64,000 nucleotides of DNA from Microcoleus asticus IPMA8 (GCF_013179805.1 NZ_SRRZ01000024.1:5888-69887); one strand, 5' to 3'. Positions 44,801-53,747 are shown, counted from the stretch's first letter. Numbers and translations are program-made. Notes: generated from the sequence alone by a model not told the origin.

Positions 44801-47181
44801 AACTCAAAAATTAACCGATAATCTTGCTCCCAAATATTTTCTGGCAATATTTCGATCGCCGCAGTCAGATATTTTAAAGCGGGTTCATAAGCTGCCGAAG
44901 CCTTAGCTTTTTTACCAGCGATTAAATTCAACTTTGCAAGTTCATAAATTGATTTAGAACTGGTTAGGAGTTCTGCAGCTCTATTCAAATGGTTAATAAT
45001 ATCAAAGATTTTCTCTTCTAATTCTTTCTCGGCAGTATCCTTGAGAACTAATTGACCTATTTTTAAATGAGTTTCCTTTTTTTCCTCTTCGGGAATGAGG
45101 GCATAAGCCGCTTGTTGCACTCTGTCATGAAGAAATTTAAAGGAAAGAATTACTAAGCGAGCTTCTATTATTTCTTCGGGTGTAGTTTCCCATTCAGAAA
45201 TAGGCAATACTAATCCTTCCTGAATCGCAGGTAAAAGGTCGTAATAAGTTACGGTTGCTGTTGTTTCTTGAATGATAGAAAGAGTATGTAAATTAAATGT
45301 ATTACCGACACAAGCAGCTAACTGCAAAACCTTTTGGGTTGCGGGAGAAAGTTTTCTTAACTTGCGAATCATTAACTCCACAACATTATCAGTAATTCCG
45401 ATGGCCTCAATTTGATCGATGTCCCATTGCCATTGGGCGTGACTGCCTTGAGAGGGAGGAATAAACTTCAGTAAGTTTTCTTGAAACAGGGTTATGAAAA
45501 ATTGATTGACAAAGAAGGGATTGCCAGAAGTTTTTTTGATGGCTAATTCTGCTAACTGCCCTACTGCCTTAGTATGTAGCGTATCGGCAATTAGGTTGCT
45601 AATGTGTTCCAGGGCTAAAGGAGTTAGAGTAATGTTATTAATAATCGCACTTTTAGTCCGAAGCAAATCCAGCGTTATAATTAATGGATGATTGGTATTT
45701 ACTTCGTTATCCCGATACGCGCCGATTAAAAATAAATATTTTGTTCCTTCATCCGCCATCATTATTTCCAGCAATTTCAGAGTAGCGGAGTCAGCCCATT
45801 GCAAATCGTCCAAAAAGATGACTAAAGGATGCTCAACTGAGCAAAACACGCGGATAAATTTTTGAAATATTAAATTAAAGCGGTTTTGTGCTTCGCTAGC
45901 ACCTAATTCTTGGACTGGTGGTTGTTTGCCAACAATGAGTTCTACGTCGGGAATGACATCTATAATGATTTGACCGTTATCACCAAACGCCGCTAAAAGT
46001 TTTTCTTTCCAAGTGGTGAGTTGCGTTTCGCTTTCAGTTAATAGTTGCTTGACTAAGGACCCAAAAGCTTTGACAACAGCCGCATAAGGAACATTTCGTT
46101 GAAATTGGTCGAATTTCCCGGCAATAAAATAACCGCTTGCCTTAGTAATCGGTTTATAAATTTCTTGCACTAAGGCTGATTTACCAATGCCTGAGTAACC
46201 AGACACTAACATAATTTCTGTTGTGCCATTGCTGACGCGCCCGAAGGCTGCTAATAAGGTTTCAATTTCGCGTTCTCTACCATAGAGTTTTTGGGGGATT
46301 TGAAACTTATCTGCAATATCTTTTTGGGCGATCGCAAAATCTGCAATACTTCCCTGAGTTTGTAATTGTTGCAGGCATTCTTCAAAATCTGCGATAATTC
46401 CCCAAGCACTTTGGTATCTGGCTTCAGCAGTTTTTGCTAACAGTTTCATTACAATATCAGAAACCGCTTTAGGAATTTCTGGATTGATTTCCTGGGGCGC
46501 TACTGCTTGTTTAGCAATATGACAGTGGACTAATTCCATTGCATCGCTGTAATCGCAGGGCAGTTGCCCCGTTAGCAGTTCGTAAAAAGTGACTCCTAAC
46601 GAGTAAAAATCCGTGCGGTAGTCGATCGCTCGGTTCATTCTACCTGTTTGTTCCGGCGATATATAGCTCAGAGTGCCTTCTAAAACATTAGGATTTTTTA
46701 GGGTAGGATTCTCACGCGATAAGACAGTAGAGATGCCAAAATCTATGATTTGGACTAGCCCTGTTGTCGAGTTAATAATAATATTGCTGGGGTTAATATC
46801 TTTATGAATAATGTTATGTTGATGGATTTGGGCTAAAGCTCTGGTTATTTTGATAGCTGTTAACAAAAACTCTTCTAAGGTAAGTTTTTGAGAAGCCAAC
46901 CCCTGCTTTAATGATTGTCCACCACAATCCTCGAAAATAATAGCTAAACTGTTCTGATATCTTTCTAAGCTGTAGGTTTTAGGCACACTTTCTAGGTTAA
47001 GATTGCGTGTAATTTCGTATTCCTGCTTGTATCTGACTAACGAAGCTGGCATCGGATAATCTTGCTTGAGGAATTTGAGAATGACTGGTTGGTTGTCTTG
47101 CTTTCTCAGTCCTCGGTAAACTAAAGAATTGTTACTCTCATGAATTTGGTTGGTAATCTCGTAGCCGGCTAAGTTAATCAT
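41836..47181 (-). CDS. giant Ser/Thr kinase-AAA-GAF-histidine kinase, copy 2
   Basis: 1781 residues with the same architecture as copy 1: kinase domain with Lys36, HKDINPSN and DFG, Walker A GYSGIGKSAL, Walker B LDDLQWAD, helical repeat region, GAF and histidine-kinase transmitter. The first roughly 550 residues are nearly the same as copy 1, the middle (about 560-1300) differs strongly and so probably reads a different input, and the last roughly 430 residues are identical at the DNA level. It has the same ribosome-binding site and start context. Its own REC-kinase partner is reduced to a relic, so it may signal through the surviving REC-kinase at 34494-36032; this is inference. Confidence 0.93.
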   Translation of the reverse strand: MINLAGYEITNQIHESNNSLVYRGLRKQDNQPVILKFLKQDYPMPASLVRYKQEYEITRNLNLESVPKTYSLERYQNSLAIIFEDCGGQSLKQGLASQKLTLEEFLLTAIKITRALAQIHQHNIIHKDINPSNIIINSTTGLVQIIDFGISTVLSRENPTLKNPNVLEGTLSYISPEQTGRMNRAIDYRTDFYSLGVTFYELLTGQLPCDYSDAMELVHCHIAKQAVAPQEINPEIPKAVSDIVMKLLAKTAEARYQSAWGIIADFEECLQQLQTQGSIADFAIAQKDIADKFQIPQKLYGREREIETLLAAFGRVSNGTTEIMLVSGYSGIGKSALVQEIYKPITKASGYFIAGKFDQFQRNVPYAAVVKAFGSLVKQLLTESETQLTTWKEKLLAAFGDNGQIIIDVIPDVELIVGKQPPVQELGASEAQNRFNLIFQKFIRVFCSVEHPLVIFLDDLQWADSATLKLLEIMMADEGTKYLFLIGAYRDNEVNTNHPLIITLDLLRTKSAIINNITLTPLALEHISNLIADTLHTKAVGQLAELAIKKTSGNPFFVNQFFITLFQENLLKFIPPSQGSHAQWQWDIDQIEAIGITDNVVELMIRKLRKLSPATQKVLQLAACVGNTFNLHTLSIIQETTATVTYYDLLPAIQEGLVLPISEWETTPEEIIEARLVILSFKFLHDRVQQAAYALIPEEEKKETHLKIGQLVLKDTAEKELEEKIFDIINHLNRAAELLTSSKSIYELAKLNLIAGKKAKASAAYEPALKYLTAAIEILPENIWEQDYRLIFELYQEQAECEYLCSNFEKAEELFDLLLTKAKSNLDKAAIQNMRLVFYDNTGKYIANLKVGSEALKDLGLNWPNNNDELLAQLELELQTYRTHLQTIKIADLIDASAMQDLEIMACMQILMNMTGPAYFTDQDLLALTTLKMVNLSIQYGNSNVSPHGYAFWGVLAGSRLGDYEAGYQFGKLAIELNEKLNNFKLICKVSNLFAGLIGHWRSHLQTNVSIFRKGYQAGIETGDIYACYIAYNSILQKILMGEELTSVLEESYKYTEYLLKIKNQVFVEAQMMCQHFVFNLQGLTADKFSLSSDRFNEDGCMQMGQESQFSPGIALYRTLKAQLFFLYGNYAEGLNAAKLTEEMLPFTIGLANESEHYFYHSLILLNVILQASPIEKAEYYSKLAINQEKMKIWADNCPENYLHKYLLVEAEIARVAGKDLEAFDLYDKAIASARENDYIQNEALANELAAKFWLAKGKEDFAQLYIQKAHYGYQLWGAKRKVEDLEEKYPQLLARTSAKTITKTTVTQTTQPTTTSTNLGDTLDLATVMKASQAISGEIVLSKLLERLMKIAIENAGAQKGFLILEKAGNWAIEAEGSVKEDEVSVLRSLPLNVEAASEETPKLASAIAHYVIRTQENVVLNNATQEGQFTRDPYIAATQPKSILCTPLLHQGKLTGILYLENNLTEGAFTTDRLELLKLLSAQIAISIENAQLYNNLQEFNQNLEQLVSDRTHELSNTLDALKATQSKLVESEKMASLGGLVAGVAHEINTPIGVGVTVASALAEHTTEFASTYNSGKMKRSELEEFLDIATQSSNALLTNLNQAAALIQSFKEVAVDRSSEERRTFLVRDYLDEILIQLKPKLRNSKHSIEIKGDTKIALDSYPGALSQVVTNLLMNSLIHAYEPGVTGKLAFDWQQEGDRLRFEYSDDGQGIPPENLSKIFEPFFTTKRGQGGSGLGLHIVYNLVTQKLLGEIECKSEVGVGTKFIIKLPVQIDSKP
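41852..43137. repeat. 1286-bp identical segment, copy in kinase 2
   Basis: Partner of 36092-37377. Flanking homology continues on both sides with scattered substitutions, so the sharp block of perfect identity suggests gene conversion between the two copies. Confidence 0.9.
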
Positions 47182-47440
47182 CCTTGCAGCCTCTTTTAAT
47201 AATTAATACACATTTTTTTTAGCAATTATCACTTTCTAAGTAGATGTACCCTCTAATATAAAGACTAGCCTGCACTTTAAGCAAAATTAGAATTTTTAAC
47301 TAAAAATTATTATTTTTTACATTTCTTCAAAAAAGTACAAATAAATATTTAGGTTAGGAGTCAGATCGCTCCACAGTTTCTTCCAACAGCAGGTAAGACA
47401 GAGTGAATTGCGATCGCCGTTAGTCTTCATAGGAGATTTG
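47182..47440 (-). promoter_or_regulatory. upstream region of kinase copy 2
   Basis: Homologous to 41416-41669. The similarity stops at AGGAGATTTG, immediately before the IS1 remnant that begins GGGCGTTGC at 47441. Confidence 0.55.
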
Positions 47441-47441
47441 G

Positions 47442-47833
47442 GCGTTGCATAATTAGAGTATTAATAAGTGGAATCACCATGCAATGAAAGCGAGTGCAAA
47501 TCAACCCATAGCCGTAGAAAAGGTAATAAAAAAGGAAAACATAACTACATTTGTGTTAAATGCGATCGTCAATCGATCGCTGATGATGAGTCCCAAGTCG
47601 GTGAGCTCGATGAATTACAGACTTATGTGAAAAAACACAGACAAAATCTCGCTGTGGATAGCCGTTGACCACTTTGGGTCAGGAGTTTTAGGATGGGTAT
47701 TAGGCGATCGTAGTTTCGAGACATTTGATAGTATTTCCGGTTGCATCGGAAACGATATAAGTCCTAAATACATTACCTAAAATTTCAGGATGTTCCCATT
47801 CCTGCATTATTCATACCTTGATTCAGCAATGTC
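47442..47833 (+). mobile_element. internally deleted IS1-family remnant
   Basis: The left end GGCGTTGCATAATTA (47442) and a degenerate right end, the complement of GACATTGCTGAATCAAG at about 47817-47833, bound about 390 bp. The plus strand reads pieces of InsA (STHSRRKGNKKGKHNYICVK) joined directly to InsB pieces (GELDELQTYVKKHRQN, then in another frame VDHFGSGVLGWVLGDRSF). Frameshifts and an internal deletion make it inactive. Confidence 0.75.
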
Positions 47834-47862
47834 TCTTTTTCCTTCTTCCTTCAACATCCCCA

Positions 47863-50800
47863 TTACCAAGGATTGCCAATCATTGTGAAGGCGGCCCAAT
47901 AATAAGGATGCGAAAGCACTCGATCGCCCCGCGACGCAATTTCCGGAGGCAAAGTTAGACTAATAGAAAGCCCCTCGACTCGCAGCATCCCGTCTTGAAT
48001 CCGCACGCGCCCCTGCAACATCTCCAATTGCGCGCGCCGCAAAGCCTCGGCTTTAATCATCAAATTGCCCTCACCTCTCGGCATCCGCAACTGGCGGTAA
48101 AACCCAGTCATCAGCCCCAAAGTCCCCTCATCGCTGACTTCCCACAAACTCGCCAAAGCGGATCTAGCACCGCTAGCTACCGCCAAACCCGCAAAGCCTA
48201 ACTCCGCCTCTGTGTCGCCCAAAGCGGTACTGCACGCGCTTAAAACTAACAGATTCACCGGCGGTTCATTCCATCGCAACTGCCGCATTTGATCGATGCG
48301 CAATTTAGTATCCCACAACTGAATGTAAGAATTTTTCGGTTCCCCAGGCTGGAATTCGCTGTGAGTTGCTAAGTGAATGATTCCAAAAGGCCGATTTGCC
48401 CGCTGAGCTTGCAAATTCGCGAGAGTAAAATCTTGATTCAAAAATGATTTTCCCCGATCGGGCGGCGCGATCGACTCTAACTCCACCGGTACCGCTGGTA
48501 ATGGCGCTTTATCTTCAAATACCGACGCCCCCATTGCCAAAATTTCATCATCCGCAATATTGTCGTAGCGAATATCTGTCAAACTCAGACTCGGCATCAC
48601 GCTAAGACTGTATTTCTCAACTAAAAATTGTTTGCCATCATGAAGAGCAGCAAAGGGCACACTCCGCAAACCTGCTGCCGGAATTACAATTAAATTGTCA
48701 ATATTTAAAGCTGCCAATTCTGCGGTCATTGGCGCAATTAACCAGCGATAAAGTTTTTGAGCAGAATCCAAATAACTAATGCTGCTTCTTCTTCTGGGAT
48801 TAGTTATTTCCGTTTGCAGGGCGTCAGCCAATTGCAACACCTGCCACCGCGTTGTCGCCGGAACTAAAACGCGCATCGGTTGAGCGTTAGCTGTTACTAA
48901 CACTAATTCTAAATGCTCCCCGTTAGGAACATCGGAAACTTCTTTGCCCTCCGGCGACAACCTCTCCCCCAACTTATCTTCTAAGGGGTGAGGGGGCCCG
49001 GAGGTGAGGTTTTTTCTCACAGGCAATAGATTAGATAAATCCTGACTTGCCACCAGTACCGAACCATTTTCTTTGGCAGCGGCTGCTGCCGAGGCACTGA
49101 CCCAATTAAGATAAATAATGGCAGATTTTACCCCAGTAATTTGTTCATTTTTACGAAGAGTTTCGTAAATTACCGACATATTACTAATCGGCGTTCTTGC
49201 CGGCAAGTCGAGATATTTTTCGTACTCGCGACTAAAGGTTTGCTCAAATGCTAAAATTCCCGAGCCGAGCGAATCGAATCTGCGATATGGAACGAAAATA
49301 TTCTGGGTATTTGGGGAATTTCTGTGTCGATTTGACGATCGCAATTCTACTTGCAAAGACGCAGGAAGTGAGAGCGCAGGAGCCGGAGTTACGGTCACTA
49401 GAGGCTGTTCGGGAATTGGTTCGGGAATTGGTTCGGGAATTGGTTCGGGAATTGGTTCGGGAATTGGTTCGGGAATTGGTGCAGGAGCAGAGGGCGCGCC
49501 CGGTGTAATTAGGGAAATCTGATTTGGTAAACTTCCCTGGGTGTAAGTTTGCCCAAAAGCAAGACTGGGCAAAATGGCGTTTCCCGCGCCAGCATTAATG
49601 CTTCCCGTGGTTCCATTGTCGATCGCGCCGCCAACTACAAAAGGTCGACCGATACCGCCTCCGTGGCTAATTTCGATCGCGCCCGCCCCCGCACCTCCGG
49701 CAGTAGAAATACTGGAAATATTGCCCGATATATCGTTGAAAACACTGTTCGAGCGAAACAAACCGAGGGTTGTAACATCAACGCTGCCGCCAGTGCCGCC
49801 AGTGCCACCTTGAGCGTTGACAAAACCCAACTGAATGTTACCAGTCGCGCTCAGGGAAACGCCCCCGCCGTTGCCGTTTGAAGTGCTGCTGGAATTGATA
49901 TCGAGAGCCGAAATGCTCGCTTTCGAGGTGACAGCAATATTTCCGCCGATCGCCCCCGAAGCGTTCAAAGCTCCCGCAGTTAAAGAGCCGGCATTGGTTT
50001 GGAGAGCGATCGCGCCTCCTGTTCCCGACACTGACGACGAGTCGATCGCACCTGCAGCAATCGCATTTCCCTCAACCCGAATGCTCCCACCGTTCGAGGT
50101 AATATTGCCAGTCCGAACCTTGCGACTTGCTTGCAGGTTCACGCTGCCGCCATCCGTCCTTAAATTACCCTCTAAGAGAACATTCCCTGCCTTGATATTG
50201 GCTCCCAAAGCGGCCCTGCTGTCCCCCCCGAAGGTAGCGGAATCTCGGGCGTTAACGCTCAAAATGCGCGCTGCAATTGTGGAAGCCGCCGTCACGCTAG
50301 CAGCGTCAGCCGAGAGCCAGCCCAACCTCTGAGTTTGACCGACTCTGCCGCCAAAAGAAATGTTCTCGCCAGCGCGCAGCGTCAAATTATTAGCCCGGCC
50401 CGGCGTGCTGTCGAGGGTATTGGCAAAAGCGATATTGCCGGTAGTGGCGGCTAGGGCGGCGCTGCGATTGACTGTGACGGCACTGTTGAAAGTCATGTCG
50501 CCAGATGTCGCAATATTGCCCGAAACCTCGGTACTGCCGGCGTTGACACTCAAACTAGCCAGCGGTGCAGCTTGACCGACTGTACCGCGGAACAGCACTC
50601 GCTGAGCGTCGAGTCTCAGGGCGCGATCTCCGTCTAGGCTACCGGAGAACAGAATGTTGCCCCTAGCTTCCGCGCTCAAAGCCACGTCAGCATTGAGGGA
50701 GGCGTTTCCTGTAAAAGTGAGATCGCCGCCGGATGTCGCAATGTTGGCGTTGAGATCGGTTTGGGGCGCGTCGAGTGTCAAGCTAGCGCTGCCGCTTGCG

Positions 50801-52731
50801 CTCAGGGGATTGTCGATCGCGATTGAGCTGCCTTGAAGTGTTAGCGGGCTGTTGAAGGTAATGGGTGCGACGATCGCGATCGACTCGCTGCTACCGTTTT
50901 CGCGCCCGATCGCGATCGAACCAAAATCCCCTGCCAAAGCGCCGAGATCCGTTGCCGTCAAGTCCAAAATGCCCAAAATATCGCCGGTGCCACCGATCCG
51001 AATTGCTCGGCTGTCGTTGGGCTGCAAGCGAATTGTTCCCCCCGCACTGCTAACGGAATTGCTGCCGCCTCTCAAGTCAATGCCGTTAGCAGTGAGAGCG
51101 ATATTGCCGCTGTTGGCATTAAGTCCGCCAACAGAGAGGCTGCTGGCGAAAATGTTGATGTTGCCACCTTGAGTCTCGATTGAGTCCTTGGGGTCATTGA
51201 CAACAAACACTCCGCCCGATCTAAATGTTACTGTGTCTCCCGTTCTCGCTTGCAGGGAAAGTTTGTTATCGGGCAAGTTTTGGATGGTGATGTAGCCGGG
51301 GGTATCTATAACCACGTTGCTGCCGGCCGTCATCTGTTCCAACTGCACTTCTGGGATGTATGTTTCATTGGGTGCTGGTGCCGGTTGGAGTTCCCCGCCA
51401 GTCGATCGCGCGTTGCTGTCGCCGTTACCGCTGACGATTGTAATATTTGCCGGATCGAGCCACAAATTGCCGATCGCACCGTTAGTCGCGCGGGTATCGA
51501 CCTCTCCTTGGAAAGTTAAAGCATTTTTGCCGGAAACTTCTACTCTGCCACCGTTACCTGCGGCAGTGCCCCCGCGAGCAGTAATATTGCCCAAGAAGCG
51601 AGTTATATTGTCTGACCAAATTACCGCAGTGCCGCCATTGCCGCGGTCGATCGCGTTTGCTGCGATCGTAGAATCAGGACTAACATAAGTTACCTGGGCA
51701 TTTGGCACTGGTTCCATCCCCCGCCAACCGCCTCCGACGCGCACAGTACCTCCGCCGTCCGTCCCGGAAGCATCAATATTTGCACCGAACAGTCCGACTT
51801 TTTCGCCTAAAATATTGACTGTGCCGCCAGCATTCCCTGAAGGGGCGAAGACATTGACAGAACCCGAGACGATCGCACTTCCCCCATTTATCGGCACTGT
51901 TTGGCCGCCAGTCAGTACCAATTGACCTTGTTCGTTAGTCGTTAAACCTGTGGCTGATGCTACGCCGGGGCCCGTCAGCAACTGAGGCAAAGCTTGTGGG
52001 GCGATCGCAGATGTTTCGGACTGCAAAGACGGAGTAATTTCTAAACTCAATAAATTGCCGAGTTGACCGATCCGGACTGCATTTTTTCCCGGAACAGCGG
52101 CCACAGTAATTTGACCGCTGGGAGCGGATAATTGTCCTGTATTAATAACGGTGCCACCGAGCAAAGTTAAACTTTGCCCGCTGCCAACTGCCAAGTTTCC
52201 CGCATTGACAATTGCACCGACTTGTGAGTTATTAAAATTAAATTGATTGGGATTTCCCAGTAAAGCTTTGTAATCATTACTTCCGGTGGCATTAAACCAG
52301 CGGTCGCCGAAACCAATACCAGTAGCAGTTGTCGCGAAAAAAGACCCCGGCACGTTTAATCTAGCATTTTGACCGAAGACAATTCCCGCCGGATTCATTA
52401 AGAATAAATTCGAGTTGCCGCCGCTGACAGAAATCAGACCGTTAATGACGGAAGCATCGCTGCCGGAAATCCGCCCTAAAATATTTTGAATATTGGGATT
52501 AGTTAGAAAATTAGCAATTTGACCTTCGCTGAGATTAAATTGGCTGAAGCTGTGAAAAAGATTGGTCCCGTTTCCTGACAGTTGTCCGCCACTAATATCT
52601 GTGCGGTTTTGCTCGGAGTTAACAACAGTATTAGTGCCGTCATTTGCCGGAACGACAGGTTGCGATCGAACTGCTAGCGGTAGCAGCCAAAAACCTAATG
52701 TCAAAATTATAGCCGAAGGAAAATAGGTCAT
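47863..52731 (-). CDS. secreted haemagglutinin-type protein fused to a CHAT caspase-like protease
   Basis: 1622 residues. A signal peptide (about 1-24), a TPS/haemagglutination-activity domain (about 28-160; NRTDISGGQLSGNGTNLFHS, LFLMNPAGIVFGQNARLNVP), a long Gly/Ser/Asn-rich beta-helix region (about 170-1070), a PIPE-repeat linker (about 1085-1110) and a C-terminal CHAT domain (about 1260-1622). CHAT has His1457 (HLATHSEF) and Cys1500 (LSACSTALG), the expected protease dyad, plus VIPAAGLRSVPFAAL and a terminal HPYYWAAFTMIGNPW. The first part predicts two-partner secretion through a TpsB pore; no TpsB gene is in the window. The substrate is unknown. It is co-oriented with the kinase cassette but separated from it by an IS1 remnant. 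Confidence 0.93.
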   Translation of the reverse strand: MTYFPSAIILTLGFWLLPLAVRSQPVVPANDGTNTVVNSEQNRTDISGGQLSGNGTNLFHSFSQFNLSEGQIANFLTNPNIQNILGRISGSDASVINGLISVSGGNSNLFLMNPAGIVFGQNARLNVPGSFFATTATGIGFGDRWFNATGSNDYKALLGNPNQFNFNNSQVGAIVNAGNLAVGSGQSLTLLGGTVINTGQLSAPSGQITVAAVPGKNAVRIGQLGNLLSLEITPSLQSETSAIAPQALPQLLTGPGVASATGLTTNEQGQLVLTGGQTVPINGGSAIVSGSVNVFAPSGNAGGTVNILGEKVGLFGANIDASGTDGGGTVRVGGGWRGMEPVPNAQVTYVSPDSTIAANAIDRGNGGTAVIWSDNITRFLGNITARGGTAAGNGGRVEVSGKNALTFQGEVDTRATNGAIGNLWLDPANITIVSGNGDSNARSTGGELQPAPAPNETYIPEVQLEQMTAGSNVVIDTPGYITIQNLPDNKLSLQARTGDTVTFRSGGVFVVNDPKDSIETQGGNINIFASSLSVGGLNANSGNIALTANGIDLRGGSNSVSSAGGTIRLQPNDSRAIRIGGTGDILGILDLTATDLGALAGDFGSIAIGRENGSSESIAIVAPITFNSPLTLQGSSIAIDNPLSASGSASLTLDAPQTDLNANIATSGGDLTFTGNASLNADVALSAEARGNILFSGSLDGDRALRLDAQRVLFRGTVGQAAPLASLSVNAGSTEVSGNIATSGDMTFNSAVTVNRSAALAATTGNIAFANTLDSTPGRANNLTLRAGENISFGGRVGQTQRLGWLSADAASVTAASTIAARILSVNARDSATFGGDSRAALGANIKAGNVLLEGNLRTDGGSVNLQASRKVRTGNITSNGGSIRVEGNAIAAGAIDSSSVSGTGGAIALQTNAGSLTAGALNASGAIGGNIAVTSKASISALDINSSSTSNGNGGGVSLSATGNIQLGFVNAQGGTGGTGGSVDVTTLGLFRSNSVFNDISGNISSISTAGGAGAGAIEISHGGGIGRPFVVGGAIDNGTTGSINAGAGNAILPSLAFGQTYTQGSLPNQISLITPGAPSAPAPIPEPIPEPIPEPIPEPIPEPIPEQPLVTVTPAPALSLPASLQVELRSSNRHRNSPNTQNIFVPYRRFDSLGSGILAFEQTFSREYEKYLDLPARTPISNMSVIYETLRKNEQITGVKSAIIYLNWVSASAAAAAKENGSVLVASQDLSNLLPVRKNLTSGPPHPLEDKLGERLSPEGKEVSDVPNGEHLELVLVTANAQPMRVLVPATTRWQVLQLADALQTEITNPRRRSSISYLDSAQKLYRWLIAPMTAELAALNIDNLIVIPAAGLRSVPFAALHDGKQFLVEKYSLSVMPSLSLTDIRYDNIADDEILAMGASVFEDKAPLPAVPVELESIAPPDRGKSFLNQDFTLANLQAQRANRPFGIIHLATHSEFQPGEPKNSYIQLWDTKLRIDQMRQLRWNEPPVNLLVLSACSTALGDTEAELGFAGLAVASGARSALASLWEVSDEGTLGLMTGFYRQLRMPRGEGNLMIKAEALRRAQLEMLQGRVRIQDGMLRVEGLSISLTLPPEIASRGDRVLSHPYYWAAFTMIGNPW
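49407..49478 (-). repeat. six exact 12-bp coding repeats (PIPE linker)
   Basis: GTTCGGGAATTG is repeated six times without change. It encodes the Pro-Ile-Pro-Glu linker between the beta-helix and the CHAT domain. Such perfect short repeats can change in number by slippage, always in frame. Confidence 0.92.
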
Positions 52732-52747
52732 TGGAGGAAGCCATTAG

Positions 52748-52796
52748 TCATTAGTCATTAATCATTAGTCATTAATCATTAGTCATTAGTCATTAG
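52748..52796. repeat. heptanucleotide tandem repeat TCATTAG/A x7
   Basis: Seven consecutive 7-bp units (five TCATTAG, two TCATTAA) lie 17 nt upstream of the haemagglutinin-CHAT start codon, inside its probable leader. The spacer 52732-53173 otherwise shows no gene. Confidence 0.9.
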
Positions 52797-53173
52797 CCGG
52801 AAAGAAGAGGGAAGTCAGAAAAGCCAATTCCCGATTACCAATTTAAATCTATTGTAGTTTGGATTTTTTTTGAGCTGTAATGTTCCGCCGAAGTGCAAAT
52901 AAACTTAAAAAGGTCGATCGAACACTGCCACCGCCGGGGGTCGATCGACCTTGCAGGCATATGGCATCAGTCGATCGCACTCCAAAACCACCCCTGACCA
53001 GAATGTGGGAAATATAATGCAGATTTTATATTTATCTGCCGCCCGTGTCTTGACAAAATCCGCTCAGAGTCGTATGATTTCAGCACTGATTGAGTGGGAC
53101 GGCAAAAACCCACAAAATAACTGGCTCCTCTAATGAAGTTAAAACAAAATATTGATGCTTTTAGAGACCAACC

Positions 53174-53368
53174 ATGCAAACTCCAACTTACTCATTTCTA
53201 ACTGAACAAATAGTAGAGCAGATATTTTCGTCAGGCGAACTGACTCGGAATGACAGACAGCGAATTCAGTCAATGCTCTTAAATGAGTCGATCGGCGAAA
53301 ATGAATTGAGATTAATAGAAAGAGTCATGGAAGGCGTAGTTAAGGGAATGCTTGACGTGCTGAATTAG
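53174..53368 (+). CDS. small conserved helical protein, unknown function
   Basis: 64 residues from ATG 53174, hydrophilic and probably all-helical (QRIQSMLLNESIGENELRLI). I have seen the pattern in cyanobacterial hypothetical proteins but no function is known. Reading-frame composition is protein-like and no competing frame exists. A GGTGC-AGC-GCACC hairpin follows at about 53401-53413. Confidence 0.6.
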   Translation: MQTPTYSFLTEQIVEQIFSSGELTRNDRQRIQSMLLNESIGENELRLIERVMEGVVKGMLDVLN

Positions 53369-53468
53369 TTAAGAACTGGCGATCGCCTATCTAAATGTAG
53401 GGTGCAGCGCACCTTACCCTCATTTTAAATAAAATCGCAAATCGCAAGTCGCAAATTCTATCACCGTT

Positions 53469-53747
53469 CTAAAAATCATCATCCGGCGCCTCATCCGAGA
53501 TCTCATCGCGACGCACAAGTTCAGAAGGAGGTCTATCATTACTCCAAGCCCACCACACGTCCCCGCACTGGCAGCGGTAAAATTCTTGCCACTTGCGACG
53601 GTTGAACTCGGTGTATACTGGCGATCGGCGATTAATCCAGACCTCAGCCGCATCAGTGCAGCTAGCACCGCACTTGGGACAGCAAAACTCATTAGCGTGA
53701 ACCGCCGTCGCAGTCCATTCAGGAGGATGTGGAGCAAAAGCTTCCAT
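53469..53747 (-). CDS. zinc-ribbon-like small protein
   Basis: A 92-residue protein with Cys22/23 and Cys26 (CCPKC) and a second Cys pair at 59 and 61 (YRCQCGDVWWAW), a probable zinc ribbon. The acidic C-terminus (ISDEAPDDDF) is charged. The overlapping frame that ends at 53420 is not protein-like. The function is unknown; nucleic-acid or protein binding is possible. It is divergent from the nucleoside transporter gene. Confidence 0.68.
   Translation of the reverse strand: MEAFAPHPPEWTATAVHANEFCCPKCGASCTDAAEVWINRRSPVYTEFNRRKWQEFYRCQCGDVWWAWSNDRPPSELVRRDEISDEAPDDDF

Noticed and set aside
49248..51688. Several plus-strand open frames opposite the haemagglutinin-CHAT gene
   Set aside because: The GC-rich beta-helix coding region leaves the complementary frames open; no family pattern is seen and the minus-strand protein is continuous.
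53420..53737. Alternative minus-strand frame overlapping the zinc-ribbon gene
   Set aside because: It is Met/Arg-rich without motifs, while the other frame has paired cysteines in ribbon spacing.
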